From Nicotiana tabacum (taxonomy: Eukaryota > Streptophyta > Magnoliopsida > Solanales > Solanaceae): a stretch of DNA of 64,000 nucleotides. The position numbers and the translations under genes were made by a program. This document shows, piece after piece, positions 1-9,570 of the stretch; the first letter of the stretch is position 1, and every line of letters begins with the position of its first letter. The notes below the pieces were generated by a model that searched no databases, was not told where the DNA came from, and saw nothing but the letters and a program-made list of their open reading frames with translations. The stretch is taken from positions 72,013,291 through 72,077,290 of the forward strand of contig NC_134080.1 in NCBI RefSeq assembly GCF_000715075.1, given 5' to 3'.

Positions 1-554
1 TATATAGGTCCAAATATCTTAAACCGCCTTAGTGGGCCCCATAGAGAGGTGCTTGGCGCTGTCTCGCGAAAACGCAAATATCTCTCTACTCCGAGATCGT
101 ATCGATGAACGGTTTAATGCGTTGTAAACTAGACTCATAGATCTTTAATTTGGTTGGTATATCACCCCGTAATTCCTTGTAAATTAGGATAAAAAATTAG
201 AAACATTTGACCTAATGTTTAAGTAAAATTATGAACCTAAGTTGCGACAACTTTTGTCGACTTTTGTTTCATAACTCGTTTGACTTCAAGACTTATGATA
301 CGGATATTATATGATTCAAATACCTTAATAAATGAACTCTTGAGTGTATTAAGCACCACTAGATTACTTGAAAATACGAGTTACAACATCCTTGATTCAT
401 TTAATTTCTAATACTTGTTAATCACCCTTATACACTCTTGTATCACTTAAGACCAATAGAATTGACTTCTTATCATCTCAAAGATAATTCTTTCTTGGAT
501 TTATGTTAACTAATATATGGCATGAACTAACACATGTGGATATGGGTTGTAACA
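1..554 (-). mobile_element. F: 5' part of an LTR, element continues off the left edge
   Basis: Read on the minus strand, an LTR-like terminus TGTTACAACCC begins exactly at 554, where similarity to element B's LTR stops. Since B's LTR lies immediately to the right, F must extend leftwards, as a 5' LTR or a solo LTR. A possible 5-bp target duplication is AAATG (555-559), but its partner is outside the window. There is no coding sequence here, so the superfamily cannot be assigned. Confidence 0.6.
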
Positions 555-559
555 AAATG

Positions 560-669
560 GACATCGAGGGAGAGAATTCGACCGCAACCCTACAACCTCG
601 AGATCTCGAGATGGCTTCCTGAAAAGCCTTAACGAAGAGGAATTGGACCCTTTGATTTCACCGTATATA
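560..669 (-). repeat. B 3' LTR remnant (first ~110 bp)
   Basis: Reverse complement of 560-669 aligns with the start of B's 5' LTR (8950-9061), including the shared GGTCCAATTCCTC and CGAATTCTCTCCCTCGA blocks. The rest of the LTR is displaced by F. Just inside (670-690), the minus strand carries the purine-rich GGAAACGCAGAGAC. The same GAAACGCAGAGAC precedes A's 3' LTR, so it is the likely polypurine tract. Confidence 0.8.
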
Positions 670-871
670 GATAGTCTCTGCGTTTCCTAGAACAAAGTAT
701 TAGGAAACGATTTTTAGTCGCCATTCCGACGGCATTGTTGCCATGTCGTCAACCTTTAAGAGCATTAAATTCCATGCCCCAGAAAACCGTTCAAGGGTCG
801 CCATCAAATGCGATTATCGAGAAACTCACAAACTGCTATTGGCTTGTCCTTTCCATTTCCCAAGCGGTTCC

Positions 872-879
872 TATAAATA
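872..879 (+). promoter_or_regulatory. TATA box, antisense gene module 1 of B
   Basis: TATAAATA about 200 bp inside the 3' LTR and about 115 bp before the ATG at 993, on the strand opposite to B's gag. A has a TATA-like box at the equivalent place (34974-34979, minus strand). Promoter role inferred. Confidence 0.4.
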
Positions 880-992
880 TATCGACTATTTGATAATCCG
901 TATCTTCCTATCGTCTTCAAATTCGTGAGTCCATAGCCATCTTCTTTTACACTCTTCTATCTTGCTTTCTGAGAGAGAATTTTACCATTGCT

Positions 993-1730
993 ATGGCCAG
1001 GACTTCTAGAACGGTTCCTCGGCGGAATGAAGCTGCATCGTTATTTCGGTAGTCCAAGGATAGAGACAAAGCGATACCCACTTTGGAATAGTGCACTCCC
1101 TCCAAGCTTGATATATCAAAAGATTTTACCATCAATGCCACTTCATCCACACCTGGCCGATGTGAACATGTGTCCCGATACATTAGTGTCGTGACCAACA
1201 TGAAAGCGGTGAGGACAGACTATTGGTGGAGCGAGGCAGTGGAGGTGGAGATTTCCAGCCCTGATGAAAACATAACGAACTACAAGGCCGGCTTCCTTCA
1301 TGTGTATACCTACCCGTTCACCTTGGGCCCTAATGATTCCTCTGAATCCTCCCCCCCTCGAAAATAGATCAGGTTATCCTTGATTTTTGTGATAAATATC
1401 AAGTGACGCTCGGTCAGATCTATCATTCTGTCTGGAGGATAGTATTGATGCTCCGTCATTTTACTGAAGGGGTTGTGGGTGAGACTTTTACCCTTAGCCA
1501 TTTAATTAGGTTGTACAACCCTCAATTTTATCTAGGTTTGATCAGGCTCCATAATTGATCCAAAAAATCATTTTTCTCGAGCACCGACGAGGGGAAGGAT
1601 TGAGGATGGATGAGCAAGTTCGTCCGGGTAAAGACCTCAGACATCATTCCCACCCAGAGAATGCCTCTCCCGGAGAGATGGAACACACAACGTAGCAGTT
1701 TTCCCATAACCATGTTTTGTAATTTTCTTT
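993..1730 (+). pseudogene. Antisense gene of B, first (upstream) module
   Basis: This module lies on the strand opposite to gag. It begins MARTSRTVPRRNEAAS at 993 and then, through several stops and frame changes, encodes the block that also appears in B's second module and in A: YWWSEAVE, FLHVYTYPFTLGP, a QVTLGQIYHSVWRIV stretch, FTLSHLIRLYNP, WMSKFVRVKTSDIIP and PLPERWN. I remember this block from plant proteins labelled 'putative gypsy type transposon' (Pfam Transposase_28-like); that name is recollection, not a search result. It ends at about 1690, where the main copy has its first splice donor. It looks like a tandem duplicate of the 5' exon of the gene at 2299-4323. No function is known to me. 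Confidence 0.55.
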
Positions 1731-2143
1731 CCTTTTCCCCGGGGGATGGATTTTGTAAAGATGCCTTTTGTGGATACGTTTTTTGGCAATGTAAAAAGAG
1801 GGACATTTCTTCTTTCATTTTTTTTGTTCCTTTGCTTTTACGAATTTATAGTTTCAACATTTCACATTTGCCTTTCAAAATCCGTTCTTCGAGCAACCGG
1901 GAACCTCAAATCGGGCCTTGCCCCGGTGTTAATTCGACAGCCTCTAACGGGCTGGTGCCGGTGATATCGAGGAGCCCCCGAAGCCTCACAGTTTCTCAAA
2001 TTCTGCGGGGTAGCAACATTTGCTCAATCTGGTAAAGGGGCCTCGGGGCAATTCGATCAGTACGTTTCCCTAGGAGAGGGTGATGTTAATGAGACCAGAA
2101 TTAATTGGCCTTTTGGATAGGCGGGAAGTTGCTGCTTTACCCC
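1731..2143 (+). other. Spacer between the two antisense modules of B
   Basis: T-rich, intron- or UTR-like sequence follows module 1 (1710-1860), then unassigned sequence up to the second TATA box. No conserved coding block seen on either strand. Confidence 0.35.
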
Positions 2144-2150
2144 TATATAT
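2144..2150 (+). promoter_or_regulatory. TATA box, antisense gene module 2 of B
   Basis: TATATAT in the context CCCCTATATATTC, about 150 bp before the ATG at 2299. A has an equivalent TATA element before its copy (33575-33592). Inferred promoter. Confidence 0.45.
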
Positions 2151-2298
2151 TCATTCACTTGCCTTTCCAATGGTGATTCTTCTGCTTAGAGAGACTATCT
2201 CTTCCACAAAGCCTGACGTTTTGTGCTAGTTATTCCGTTGCTTCAACTCAAAAGTTTTGCTCAGATCCACATCTTTCTCCTCCTATTCCATCGTAGCC

Positions 2299-4323
2299 AT
2301 GACTGCTACGTCGATGTCTGAGTGCCAGCGAGAGGGGAGTTCTTCCTACGCTCCGCATTCGGTTGGTGATAGTGATGCACCACTTGTGCCAAGTGAACGG
2401 GCCTCGAGGTGCCTTGTCTCGAGGAGAGCCATCAGGATAGGGAGGCCTCCCAATATTCTGGGTCACTAGGAGCACGTGTCGAGGATCATCCCATCAGTGG
2501 GAGAGGAAAACCTTGAAATGATCAGAAAATATTACGGATGGGGAGAAGGTGCGTATTACAAGTACCTTCTTCCGAGGAGAGTATCATGACATACATTGAG
2601 GGGTTTTGGAGCGTATACATGTATATTTTTTTGTCGCGTCCCCCCGATCGGGTCGTGCTTGATTTCTGTTAGAGATATCAGGTTACCTTGGAGCAGGCTC
2701 ACCCCTTCCTTTGGAAAATAGTGCAGATGATGAGATATTTTGCCGTTAAGGCCGGGATAGAGTTTACCCTCAGTCATCTCGTGAGGTTATATCGGCCACT
2801 GTGTTATCGGGGTTTGATCGCTCTGCAGCGTCAATCCACCCGAGCTCCTATTGTCGGCAACGAAGAGGACTATGACCATGGATGGATGAATCGGTTCATT
2901 CAGATTCGAACAACCGATGTCATCCCTAGAGAATTTTTGCCATTTCCTGAGAAATGGAACTTCTCACGTAAGTGTCTCACCTGAACTAGCATCGTTTTGA
3001 CCAGAGGCAAGCTCCGTAATGATATCTTTCCATCCCATATTTGTAGCAACTCATTGGTCGCCGAACGAGGTCCCCGATTTATCCGAGTGGTCTCATAAAC
3101 TGGCAGCTTGCTCGATTTATGATAGGCGCTAGTGGCGAGATCTGTCCAAAGGGAGATGGGAGGCGAAGCATAGTGGTAGGTGTCTGATGTTTTGTTTCTT
3201 GAGAATGGCGCTTTTCTTATCGGCTTATTAACTCAACTGCCACAGGTATCAGAGATTTTTCTGAAATGAGGTCATGTCCTCTGGGAGAATAATAGAGATT
3301 ACCTACCTGGGGATCGAGGATTGATGATAAACGAAAAGTAGCCCCGGGGTATGAAGGGGCTTGTAGTGGGGCGACTCCTTCTCAGCGTTAAGAAGAAGCG
3401 ATTCGATCGGTCGACTATCTTCTGAAGGTAGTAAGCCATCGGATATTGGCTTGGCCTTTTGTGAGGCTCAGCGGCTCGACCTTATGGTGAGTTTTTGATC
3501 GCTGTTAGATTGTTTTGGTCCCGTGCTTCTTCTTTTTTCATTTTAGTTTTCTTTCACAGGCCTTCGACAAGCTCAAATCTGAGCTGCTTCGCTGTAAGGC
3601 CCCGTTGTGGGAGGCTTCGGATAGGGAAAAATCACTTAAGCTTCTTTGTGCGACAAAGGAAAGCGAGCTGGTTTCCCTGCGGTGCAAGGTGGATCAGAAC
3701 CAGAGCCGTGAGAGCTACCTAGAAAAATAGGTACCTTGCATTCTATGCTGGTTTGCGCTCCCCTTTTCATCTAGGCAGATTAATGTTTTGATATTTCAGT
3801 TGGAGAATAAGGTAGAGGAGCTGGGACATCTCTAGGGCGAGGTTGATCGAGCCAAACGCGAATTCAATAAGCTGCAGGCTTATGTAAGTACCTATTTTGC
3901 GGCCAAAGAGAGTGCTTTAGCTATGGTTTCTACTCTTGAGATACAAATCTGGACCGTTTGTGCGAATGATTCTGCACGGGTGAATATGATTGTCAGGCTT
4001 TCATCCGAGATTTCCATGGCAAAGGCCGAAATGGTGAATGTCCGGCCGAGGTCGTGATGCGCAACACTAGGGAGGCACAGAAAGTAGCCGCCTATTCGAA
4101 GTGTGATGTCGTTGCTAAAGTTGAACTGAAGAGAGCCCTTGATCGTACAAGCAGTAGCAAGGAGTATGCGAAATGCAAATCTCGGAGGGAAATTCTTGAG
4201 GAGATTCACGCCAGGGGCTTTGATCTCTCGGAAGAAATTGAGAGAGCGAAGAGGGAGGAGAATGATGCCAAGTTTCTTTTGTTCGATGCTGAAGATGGTG
4301 AGGAAGGGGGTGCCGTGCCATAG
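2299..4323 (+). pseudogene. Antisense five-exon gene of B (Transposase_28-like plus coiled coil)
   Basis: Exons inferred from GT...AG borders and from comparison with A: 2299-2967, 3047-3175, 3246-3486, 3560-3730 and 3800-4323. Exon 1 carries GEGAYYKYL, FTLSHLVRLYRP, WMNRFIQIRTTDVIP and FPEKWNFS, the block recalled as the plant 'putative gypsy type transposon' domain. Exon 2 has WRDLSKGRWEAK. Exons 4-5 are charged and heptad-like (AFDKLKSELLRC, KVEELGHL, LEEIHARGFDLSEEIERAK), so a coiled coil is likely. Exon 4 is 171 nt in both A and B. Breaks include stops in exons 1 and 2, a TAG just before intron 4 and a frameshift near 4055. The start was chosen because MTATS is echoed at the matching place in A. 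Antisense ORFs between pol and the 3' LTR are known in Tat elements (Grande, Retand); their role is not established. Confidence 0.6.
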
Positions 4324-4499
4324 TCACCGAGGGAGGATGTTTATTTCCTGCCTTGTTCTTCTGTATGTAGCTCTCATAGTGTGTTGTAAGCGAAGCTTGT
4401 ATTTTATCACCTGACTCTATAAGGGGGAACCCCACAATTTGTATCTTCTGTATTTCTGTTTGTCAAGATTTCGACCAGGTCGATTCGACCTTTGGGCTA

Positions 4500-5160
4500 G
4501 TAGAAATCTTCAGATTCGTGCGACGGCCCTGAGGCTCGTTAGACTGGCGACAACGTCTCTTACGATTTTCCTTTGGGAATATGCATTTTAACTATTATGG
4601 GTCCAGTCTCCGAGTCGGGTTTCGACTCAAGCTCAATCAACCCTCAAGGTTTGTATTTGTGCGGGCTGGTGATAATGGCTCTTATGCCTTGGGTCGAAGA
4701 GACCTTTTATATGTGTGTCCCTGCGACTCGTTAGGCTGGAGACAATGGCTCTTACACTTTGCCCTTAGGCATGTGTAGCTAACTATTTTGGGTTTTGTCT
4801 CCTAATCGGGTTACGACTCAAGCTCAACTGACCCTCAAGTTTTCAGATGAGCTGGCGACAATGGCTCTTACACTTTGGGTTGAAGCCACCTTTTATATGC
4901 ATGACCCTGGGGCTCATTAAGCTGGCGACAATGAATCTTACGCTTTGACCTTAGGCATGTATAGTTAACTATTTTGGGTCTAGTTTCTGAATCGGGTTAC
5001 GACTTGAGCTCATTTTGACCCTCAAGCTTTCAAATTTTAATTTGGCGATAGTGGCTCTTACGCTTTTGGTCGATGCGTCCGTTTAGTGTGTGTGGCCCTG
5101 AGGCTCATTAGGCTGGAGACAATGGCTCTTACACTTTGCCATTAGGCATATGTAGGCTTT
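4500..5160 (+). repeat. ~188-bp tandem repeat in B's 3' untranslated region
   Basis: The block ACTATT(A/T)TGGGT ... TCGGGTT(A/T)CGACT ... GACCCTCAAG starts at 4591, 4782 and 4968 (spacings 191 and 186), with GGCTCTTA(C/T) motifs in between. About three copies. The same family in opposite orientation occurs in A at 30660-31260. Confidence 0.8.
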
Positions 5161-5318
5161 GTTTTCCTCTCGTTAAGGACTTTTTGAAATGATTTTTCTG
5201 GACCTGTCATCGGTTCAGGAAGAAACTCAATTTCAAGTCATTTGCGGCGTTGTTCGAGCACCTCAGAAGGTTTGGCTCGTAGGCTGACTAGCTCGAAGCC
5301 TTGTGATATGGAGCTGAC

Positions 5319-5599
5319 ATGGTCGAAGCTCTTTTGCCTATCGAGGTAGCCTGTTTAACCGGTTCTTTTCGAAGTAGATTCAAAGTAATGGCCTATGATT
5401 TTGTAGCGATGGTCGGGCGTCCCCGAGTCGCATTAATTTGGCTGGTACAACGGTATGACCGTAGTCATTTGTGTTTGATCGGAGCCATTTTTGGTCCCGA
5501 GTGTAGTAGTTTAGGCGTCTATATCGATGGTATGACCTTCAGGAGTCTTACAAATGCGATATATAGCTTAAACTTCGGGATTGAGTTTTCTGCTTGTAG
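5319..5599. other. B untranslated region between the two tandem arrays
   Basis: Counterpart of A 30240-30600: both contain the block read in B as GCATTAATTTGGCTGGT and the sequence around CTTAAACTTCGGGATTGAG. It is conserved between copies but has no coding pattern. Confidence 0.5.
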
Positions 5600-5840
5600 T
5601 AAGATCTTACAAAATTCCATGTTTTTTGAGGTCTTACAGTTTTGTTGATAATTGGTACAAGTATGATTCATGCCTTGCTTGAGGTCTTACAGGATTTTCA
5701 TGCCTTTTGAGGTCTTATGGGATTTTCATTCCTTTTGAGGTCTTACAGTTTTGTTGATACTTGCTACAAGTATGATTCATGCCTTGCTGGAGGTCATACA
5801 GTTTTTCATGTCTTTTGAGGTCTTACAGGACCGAGTCTGC
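5600..5840 (+). repeat. Short tandem repeat with alternating ~28- and ~53-bp modules (B)
   Basis: GAGGTCTTAC recurs near 5628, 5680, 5709, 5739, 5792 and 5818. Long modules contain TTGTTGATA-TTG-TACAAGTATG, short ones end in TTTTCATGCCTTT. A has the same alternation at 29930-30230. Tandem repeats in this part of Tat/Ogre elements are a known trait. Confidence 0.75.
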
Positions 5841-6578
5841 CCGCTCGGGGTCTTACGGCCTCAGATTTTTTAATGAGTGGTGATTGGCGATAGTCTCCGA
5901 GTCATTGAGTTTGTTTAGGCTCGGGAGCCATTACTCGTAAGCTTGAAGTTGCCTCGTTGAGGGCTTATGATTTTGGATATTCCGACCTTGAGGTCACGCG
6001 TTTGCGGAGTTATTGATGCTAGTCTCTGAGTATTTCGGGTCGTTCTCAGTGGAGGGATCTTTGCTGTGAAAATGCTAAGTTTCCTTTGGATTACGAGATG
6101 CTTTGACGAAAGATATTCTTTGATTGCTTGGCATAAGTACATGTCAATTTGTTGCCGTGAGTCTGGCTTATACGGACAAGGTTTATTTGACCGTTTGGTC
6201 CGGTACATCATTTCCTATTGGAACCTTGCTCGTCGTTCCTTGTTTTTTTCGAGATGACCTCTAGTGTTCAGGGTTGATTGCAAAAGAATCCATGTACGCT
6301 TGTTGGACCTCCTTAGGTAGCGCATAGACGTTGCCTTGTTATAAACCTTTCCGGTAAAAACCAATTTTGGGATAAAAACAAGGTCGAAGGAAAAGAGTGC
6401 AACGGACGCTTCGAAACCTCGAGGTCCTCGAGCTGGATCGGTATCTCGACTGCTTTGATCGCTGGCCTTCGCAAAAGTTATCATAGAGTAAAAATAGAAA
6501 AAGGGGGAGATTATTATACCTTAGTGGCGATGGTGCTCTTGGATTTCGGCGATTGTTTGGCGGACGCGATATGGTCCC
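5841..6578 (-). other. B untranslated region downstream of gag
   Basis: No reading frame, but blocks match A 29330-29830, for example GCGCTACCTAAGGAGG, CAAGCAATCAAAGAATATCT and GACTCGGAGACT. This is shared non-coding sequence joining gag directly to the repeats where pol would be expected. Confidence 0.6.
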
Positions 6579-8238
6579 TTATTTGAATACAACCGATGGC
6601 ATATCTTAAAAGATCGTATGGATGACGTGTTGTGATTCTTCTGGTTTGTTCTTTTTGGTTGTAATTTCTCGGGACTGGTTCTTAGCTCGATCGTTGAGGA
6701 ATTCCCAAAGGTGTCTGTTATTGAGTAACCGGGCCACTTCCTCCCGGTGTTGCCGTCAATCCTCGGTTTTGTGTCCGTGCGAGTTGTGAAACTCATATTT
6801 TGAGTTATAGTTCCTTTGTGAAGGATCCGACTGTATAGGCCTGGGCTATTTGGCATCCCTGATTTTGCTAATGGCGAACACGATGTCTGATACATCAACG
6901 TTGAAATTGTATTATGATAGGCGAGGTGCCCCCGTTGGCCCCGTGTCTCTGTCGAGTCCACCTCTGCTGATAAGTCCCCGAGGGTTCTTTCCTCGATTCA
7001 CCAATCGATCGTTGCGAGGCGGATTGTGTGTTAGGGCATTCCTCCTATCTTCGGGGTATGGCTAATATCTCTCTTTGTTCAGTTTTGACTCCTTTGCTAG
7101 GAGTCTGCTCGGATATACTAAGCCTGAAGGGGTTCCTCGACCCTGATCTTTGACTGATACTGGTTGTGGACGTCCCACAAGATTACGCCGGGATACTCGA
7201 TCAGATTCTCTTTCAGCTACCTTGAGGCAACTAGGCTTCGTTCATTCAAGACATGAGTGAAGGCCTGTACCACCCGGTCGTTGGAGACTGGGGGTAGTTC
7301 CATTCGTTCCGTTTGAAAGTGAGATACGAATTCTCGCAGCATTTCATTCTCCCTCTGCTTAATCTTGAATACGTCAGACTTCCTTGTTGCTAATTTGATG
7401 GCACCAGCGTGTGCCTTTATGAAGGAGTCTGCCAGCATGGCAAATGAGTCTATGGAGTTGGGAGCTAGGTTGTGATGCTACATCATGGCCCCCTTCGAGA
7501 GCGTTTCTCCAAACTTATACAGTAAGACGGACTCGATCTTGTCGTCTTTTATGTTGTTGCCATTTGCTTCACACGTATAGGCAGTAACGTGTTCATTGGG
7601 GTATGAGGTCCCATTGTACTTTGGGAGTTTTGGCATTTTGAACTTCTTTGGAATGGGTTTCGGGGCCGCTTCTTTGGGGAACGACCTTTGTATGAACTTT
7701 TTTGAATCCACACCTTTCCGGACCGGGGGTGCGCCCGGGATCTAGTCGACCCTAGAGTTGTAGGTTTTGACCTTCTTATCGTTGGCTACTATCATTTTCT
7801 CGCCCGACTCAATCTTTTTGGTAAGGTCCTCGAGCATTTTTATGATGGCAGGATCGGCTACCGATCCGTTATTGCTCGATCTCTCCAGTACTTGTTCGGC
7901 CGGGGGAGTAGCTCCTGGTGCTATTGTGCTGGGAGTCTTCAGGTGGCTTTGTAGCTGAGCGATAGCCAGCTGTTGTTTCTGCAACATTTCAAAATTAACA
8001 TGAAGACTAAATTCCCGTTCTTCCCGGGCTGGGGTTTTTTTGGATTCTTGTTGGTCTCCATGTTGTATGCTCCCATCGGTGTGTGAGGTTTGTGCACCTT
8101 GCGAACCCTCGTCCACTGGAATCGGTCCAGGTGCATTATCGAGGTTCTACGGTGGCGCGCCAACAATTGAACAACCACACCGTTTTCTCCGTGGTTTTCA
8201 AGGTTATCGTTCTCAACTCTGTTCACTGAGCCGAACAT
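6579..8238 (-). pseudogene. gag: B gag (capsid/nucleocapsid), frameshifted
   Basis: The structural protein that would form the particle. It starts MFGSVNRVENDN at 8238, chosen because A's gag begins the same way. Recognisable segments are AQTSHTDGSI, LEDLTKKIESGEK, PKLPKYNGTSYPNEHVTAYTC (capsid start), LREFVSHFQTER, FNVDVSDIVFAISK and the nucleocapsid segment FHNSHGHKTED. The zinc knuckle CxxH...H...C is lost: the first Cys is Tyr and the last is a stop codon (near 6750-6790). Other damage includes a frameshift within the first 120 nt and TAG stops at about 7743, 7476 and 7215. It ends at a TAA at 6579-6581, directly followed by untranslated sequence. Closest relative in the window is A's gag. 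Confidence 0.85.
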
Positions 8239-8336
8239 TTTGGCCTTAAATCGAAGATCTTGGACTAGAAAAAGTGTGAAAGATAACTTGCGTTGTGTAA
8301 CGAAACCAACAACTAAATAATCACTATTATTTTTAG

Positions 8337-8353
8337 CCCCACGGTGGGCGCCA
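8337..8353 (-). other. B primer-binding site
   Basis: On the minus strand, LTR end ...GGTAAGCA, three bases, then TGGCGCCCACCGTGGGG. The same sequence and spacing follow A's 5' LTR. It is the position where a tRNA would prime minus-strand synthesis; which tRNA was not determined. Confidence 0.8.
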
Positions 8354-8356
8354 AAC

Positions 8357-9061
8357 TGCTTACCGTGAAAATGGTAATAACAATTAAATTTGTTGATGGG
8401 ACGCTAAAAATACGCGATCTATTTTTATGCTAGTTGTTAAGCAGTTGATGCTGGATATATGAAGATAAAAGATGAAATGTGAGCTAAAATGGAATTATAA
8501 TCGAACCAAAAGGTTAGCTATTCTGACCTCGGACTGACCGATGAGGGGCCTCGAGGTCGATGCCTCGGCTTGGGATCGAGCTATCTGGGATAATCGGGAA
8601 AGGGCTAATAGTTAGGATATAATAAAATGAGGCTCTTTATGGCCAATGACGAGCAATAAGTGAAGAACAAGTATGAGGGCAATAAATATAAGCAATAATA
8701 TCGAGAGAGTAAGTTAGAGAGAGAGAGAGAGTTGTTGTTTTTCTTGTGTAGAATAGTTGGAGCAACAACCTGCCTACAAAATGGCAATGATCCCCTTTAT
8801 ATAGGAGGGGAATCCCAACACAGTACAAAATGAATTAATTGTAAAGGTATGAAGATGGGACGGCTAGACGTGACACCAGGCTCTGTCAGTGCTATTTGCT
8901 CGTCTTGTGAACTCCCCTTTCCTGGCATCATCGTTGGGACGGGCGCAAATTGACGTCGAGGGAGAGAATTCGACTGCAACCCTGCAGCCTCGAGATCTCA
9001 AGATGACTTCCCGAAATGCCTTAACGACGAGGAATTGGACCCTCCGATTTCACTGTATACA
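8357..9061 (-). repeat. B 5' LTR (705 bp)
   Basis: On the minus strand it runs TGTATACAGTG ... GGTAAGCA. It matches A's LTRs throughout: GGTGTCACGTCTAGCC, the TATA segment, the CT-rich leader, and CAACAAATTTAATTGTTATTACC near the end. An AG-rich run at 8717-8732 lies in the putative leader. Confidence 0.88.
8794..8803 (-). promoter_or_regulatory. TATA box of B's 5' LTR
   Basis: TATATAAAGG on the minus strand, followed about 45 bp downstream by CAACTATTCTACAC and then a CT-rich leader. The same arrangement is in both A LTRs (26251 and 35556). It would drive genomic RNA of the element. Confidence 0.65.
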
Positions 9062-9364
9062 CATGTCATCATATGACCATGCGAATACATCGATGTATTT
9101 TCGGAGGAGCTCGACCAATTCTTCCTTCTCCTTTCCTTCTAGATGGATGTTAATTCAAGTTTCTTTTACGTCTTCTTTGCTTCCCAGGTTGACCGCTTCC
9201 GTCTCTTCAAGGGTAAGCTTTTTCTGACTTTCGAGTTGTTCGATTTATTGTGGCAAAATATCTGGCATCATGCTTTCATTGTGTTCCTGATGAGCTGGAT
9301 CGCTTTGCTCGACGGTTTCATTACATGTCATAGTCACGGAATGCGCTTTTTATCATTTTGATTA
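9062..9364 (-). pseudogene. pol: C reverse transcriptase, N-terminal piece
   Basis: Minus-strand reading gives EAVNLGSKEDVKE, HLEGEGEELVELL and RKYIDVFAWSYDDM, the conserved lead-in to Ty3/gypsy reverse transcriptase; D has the matching DVFSWSYDDMPGL. The frame is open only in parts, with stops near 9350 and 9150. It is cut at 9062 by the insertion of B, so the catalytic domain is outside the window. Confidence 0.75.
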
Positions 9365-9570
9365 CTGAAAATAAAAACTAAGTATAAATGAAGCGATAAA
9401 TAAATTTTCAATAATTTAAGAAAGCATTTCTTTTTATTTCATCATAAGAGGAATGTTTGAGAGTTCAAAGAGGCAAATGACAAAAAATTAAGATATGGTT
9501 CAGGCCTCAACTGACTGTGCACTCTTTTCAAATGTTTTACAATTCCACACCACTAGGACTCCTGACGAAC
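9365..9570 (-). other. Probable intron between protease and RT of C
   Basis: T-rich sequence with no coding match. It ends on the minus strand with TTTTTATTTTCAG at 9365, a good 3' splice site, just before the RT exon. Ogre elements are known for an intron here; D has one too. The donor was not fixed. Confidence 0.5.

Larger units (their letters stand above)
560..9061 (-). mobile_element. B: gag-only Tat-type LTR retrotransposon with antisense gene
   Basis: B runs on the minus strand: 5' LTR (8357-9061), primer-binding site, gag (8238-6579), an untranslated region with two kinds of tandem repeat, an antisense spliced gene on the plus strand, then a 3' LTR remnant cut off by F. I find no protease, reverse transcriptase, RNase H or integrase. 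Element A has the same order, LTRs, gag and antisense gene, so the missing pol is a family trait rather than local decay. B lies in the reverse transcriptase gene of element C: the C protein stops at the B boundary at 9062, after the residues SYDDM. Lineage Tat is inferred from the gag sequence, the antisense gene and the tandem repeats. Confidence 0.8.

Noticed and set aside
743..928. 61-codon frame near the left edge as a first exon
   Set aside because: It overlaps the TATA box and is not conserved in A.
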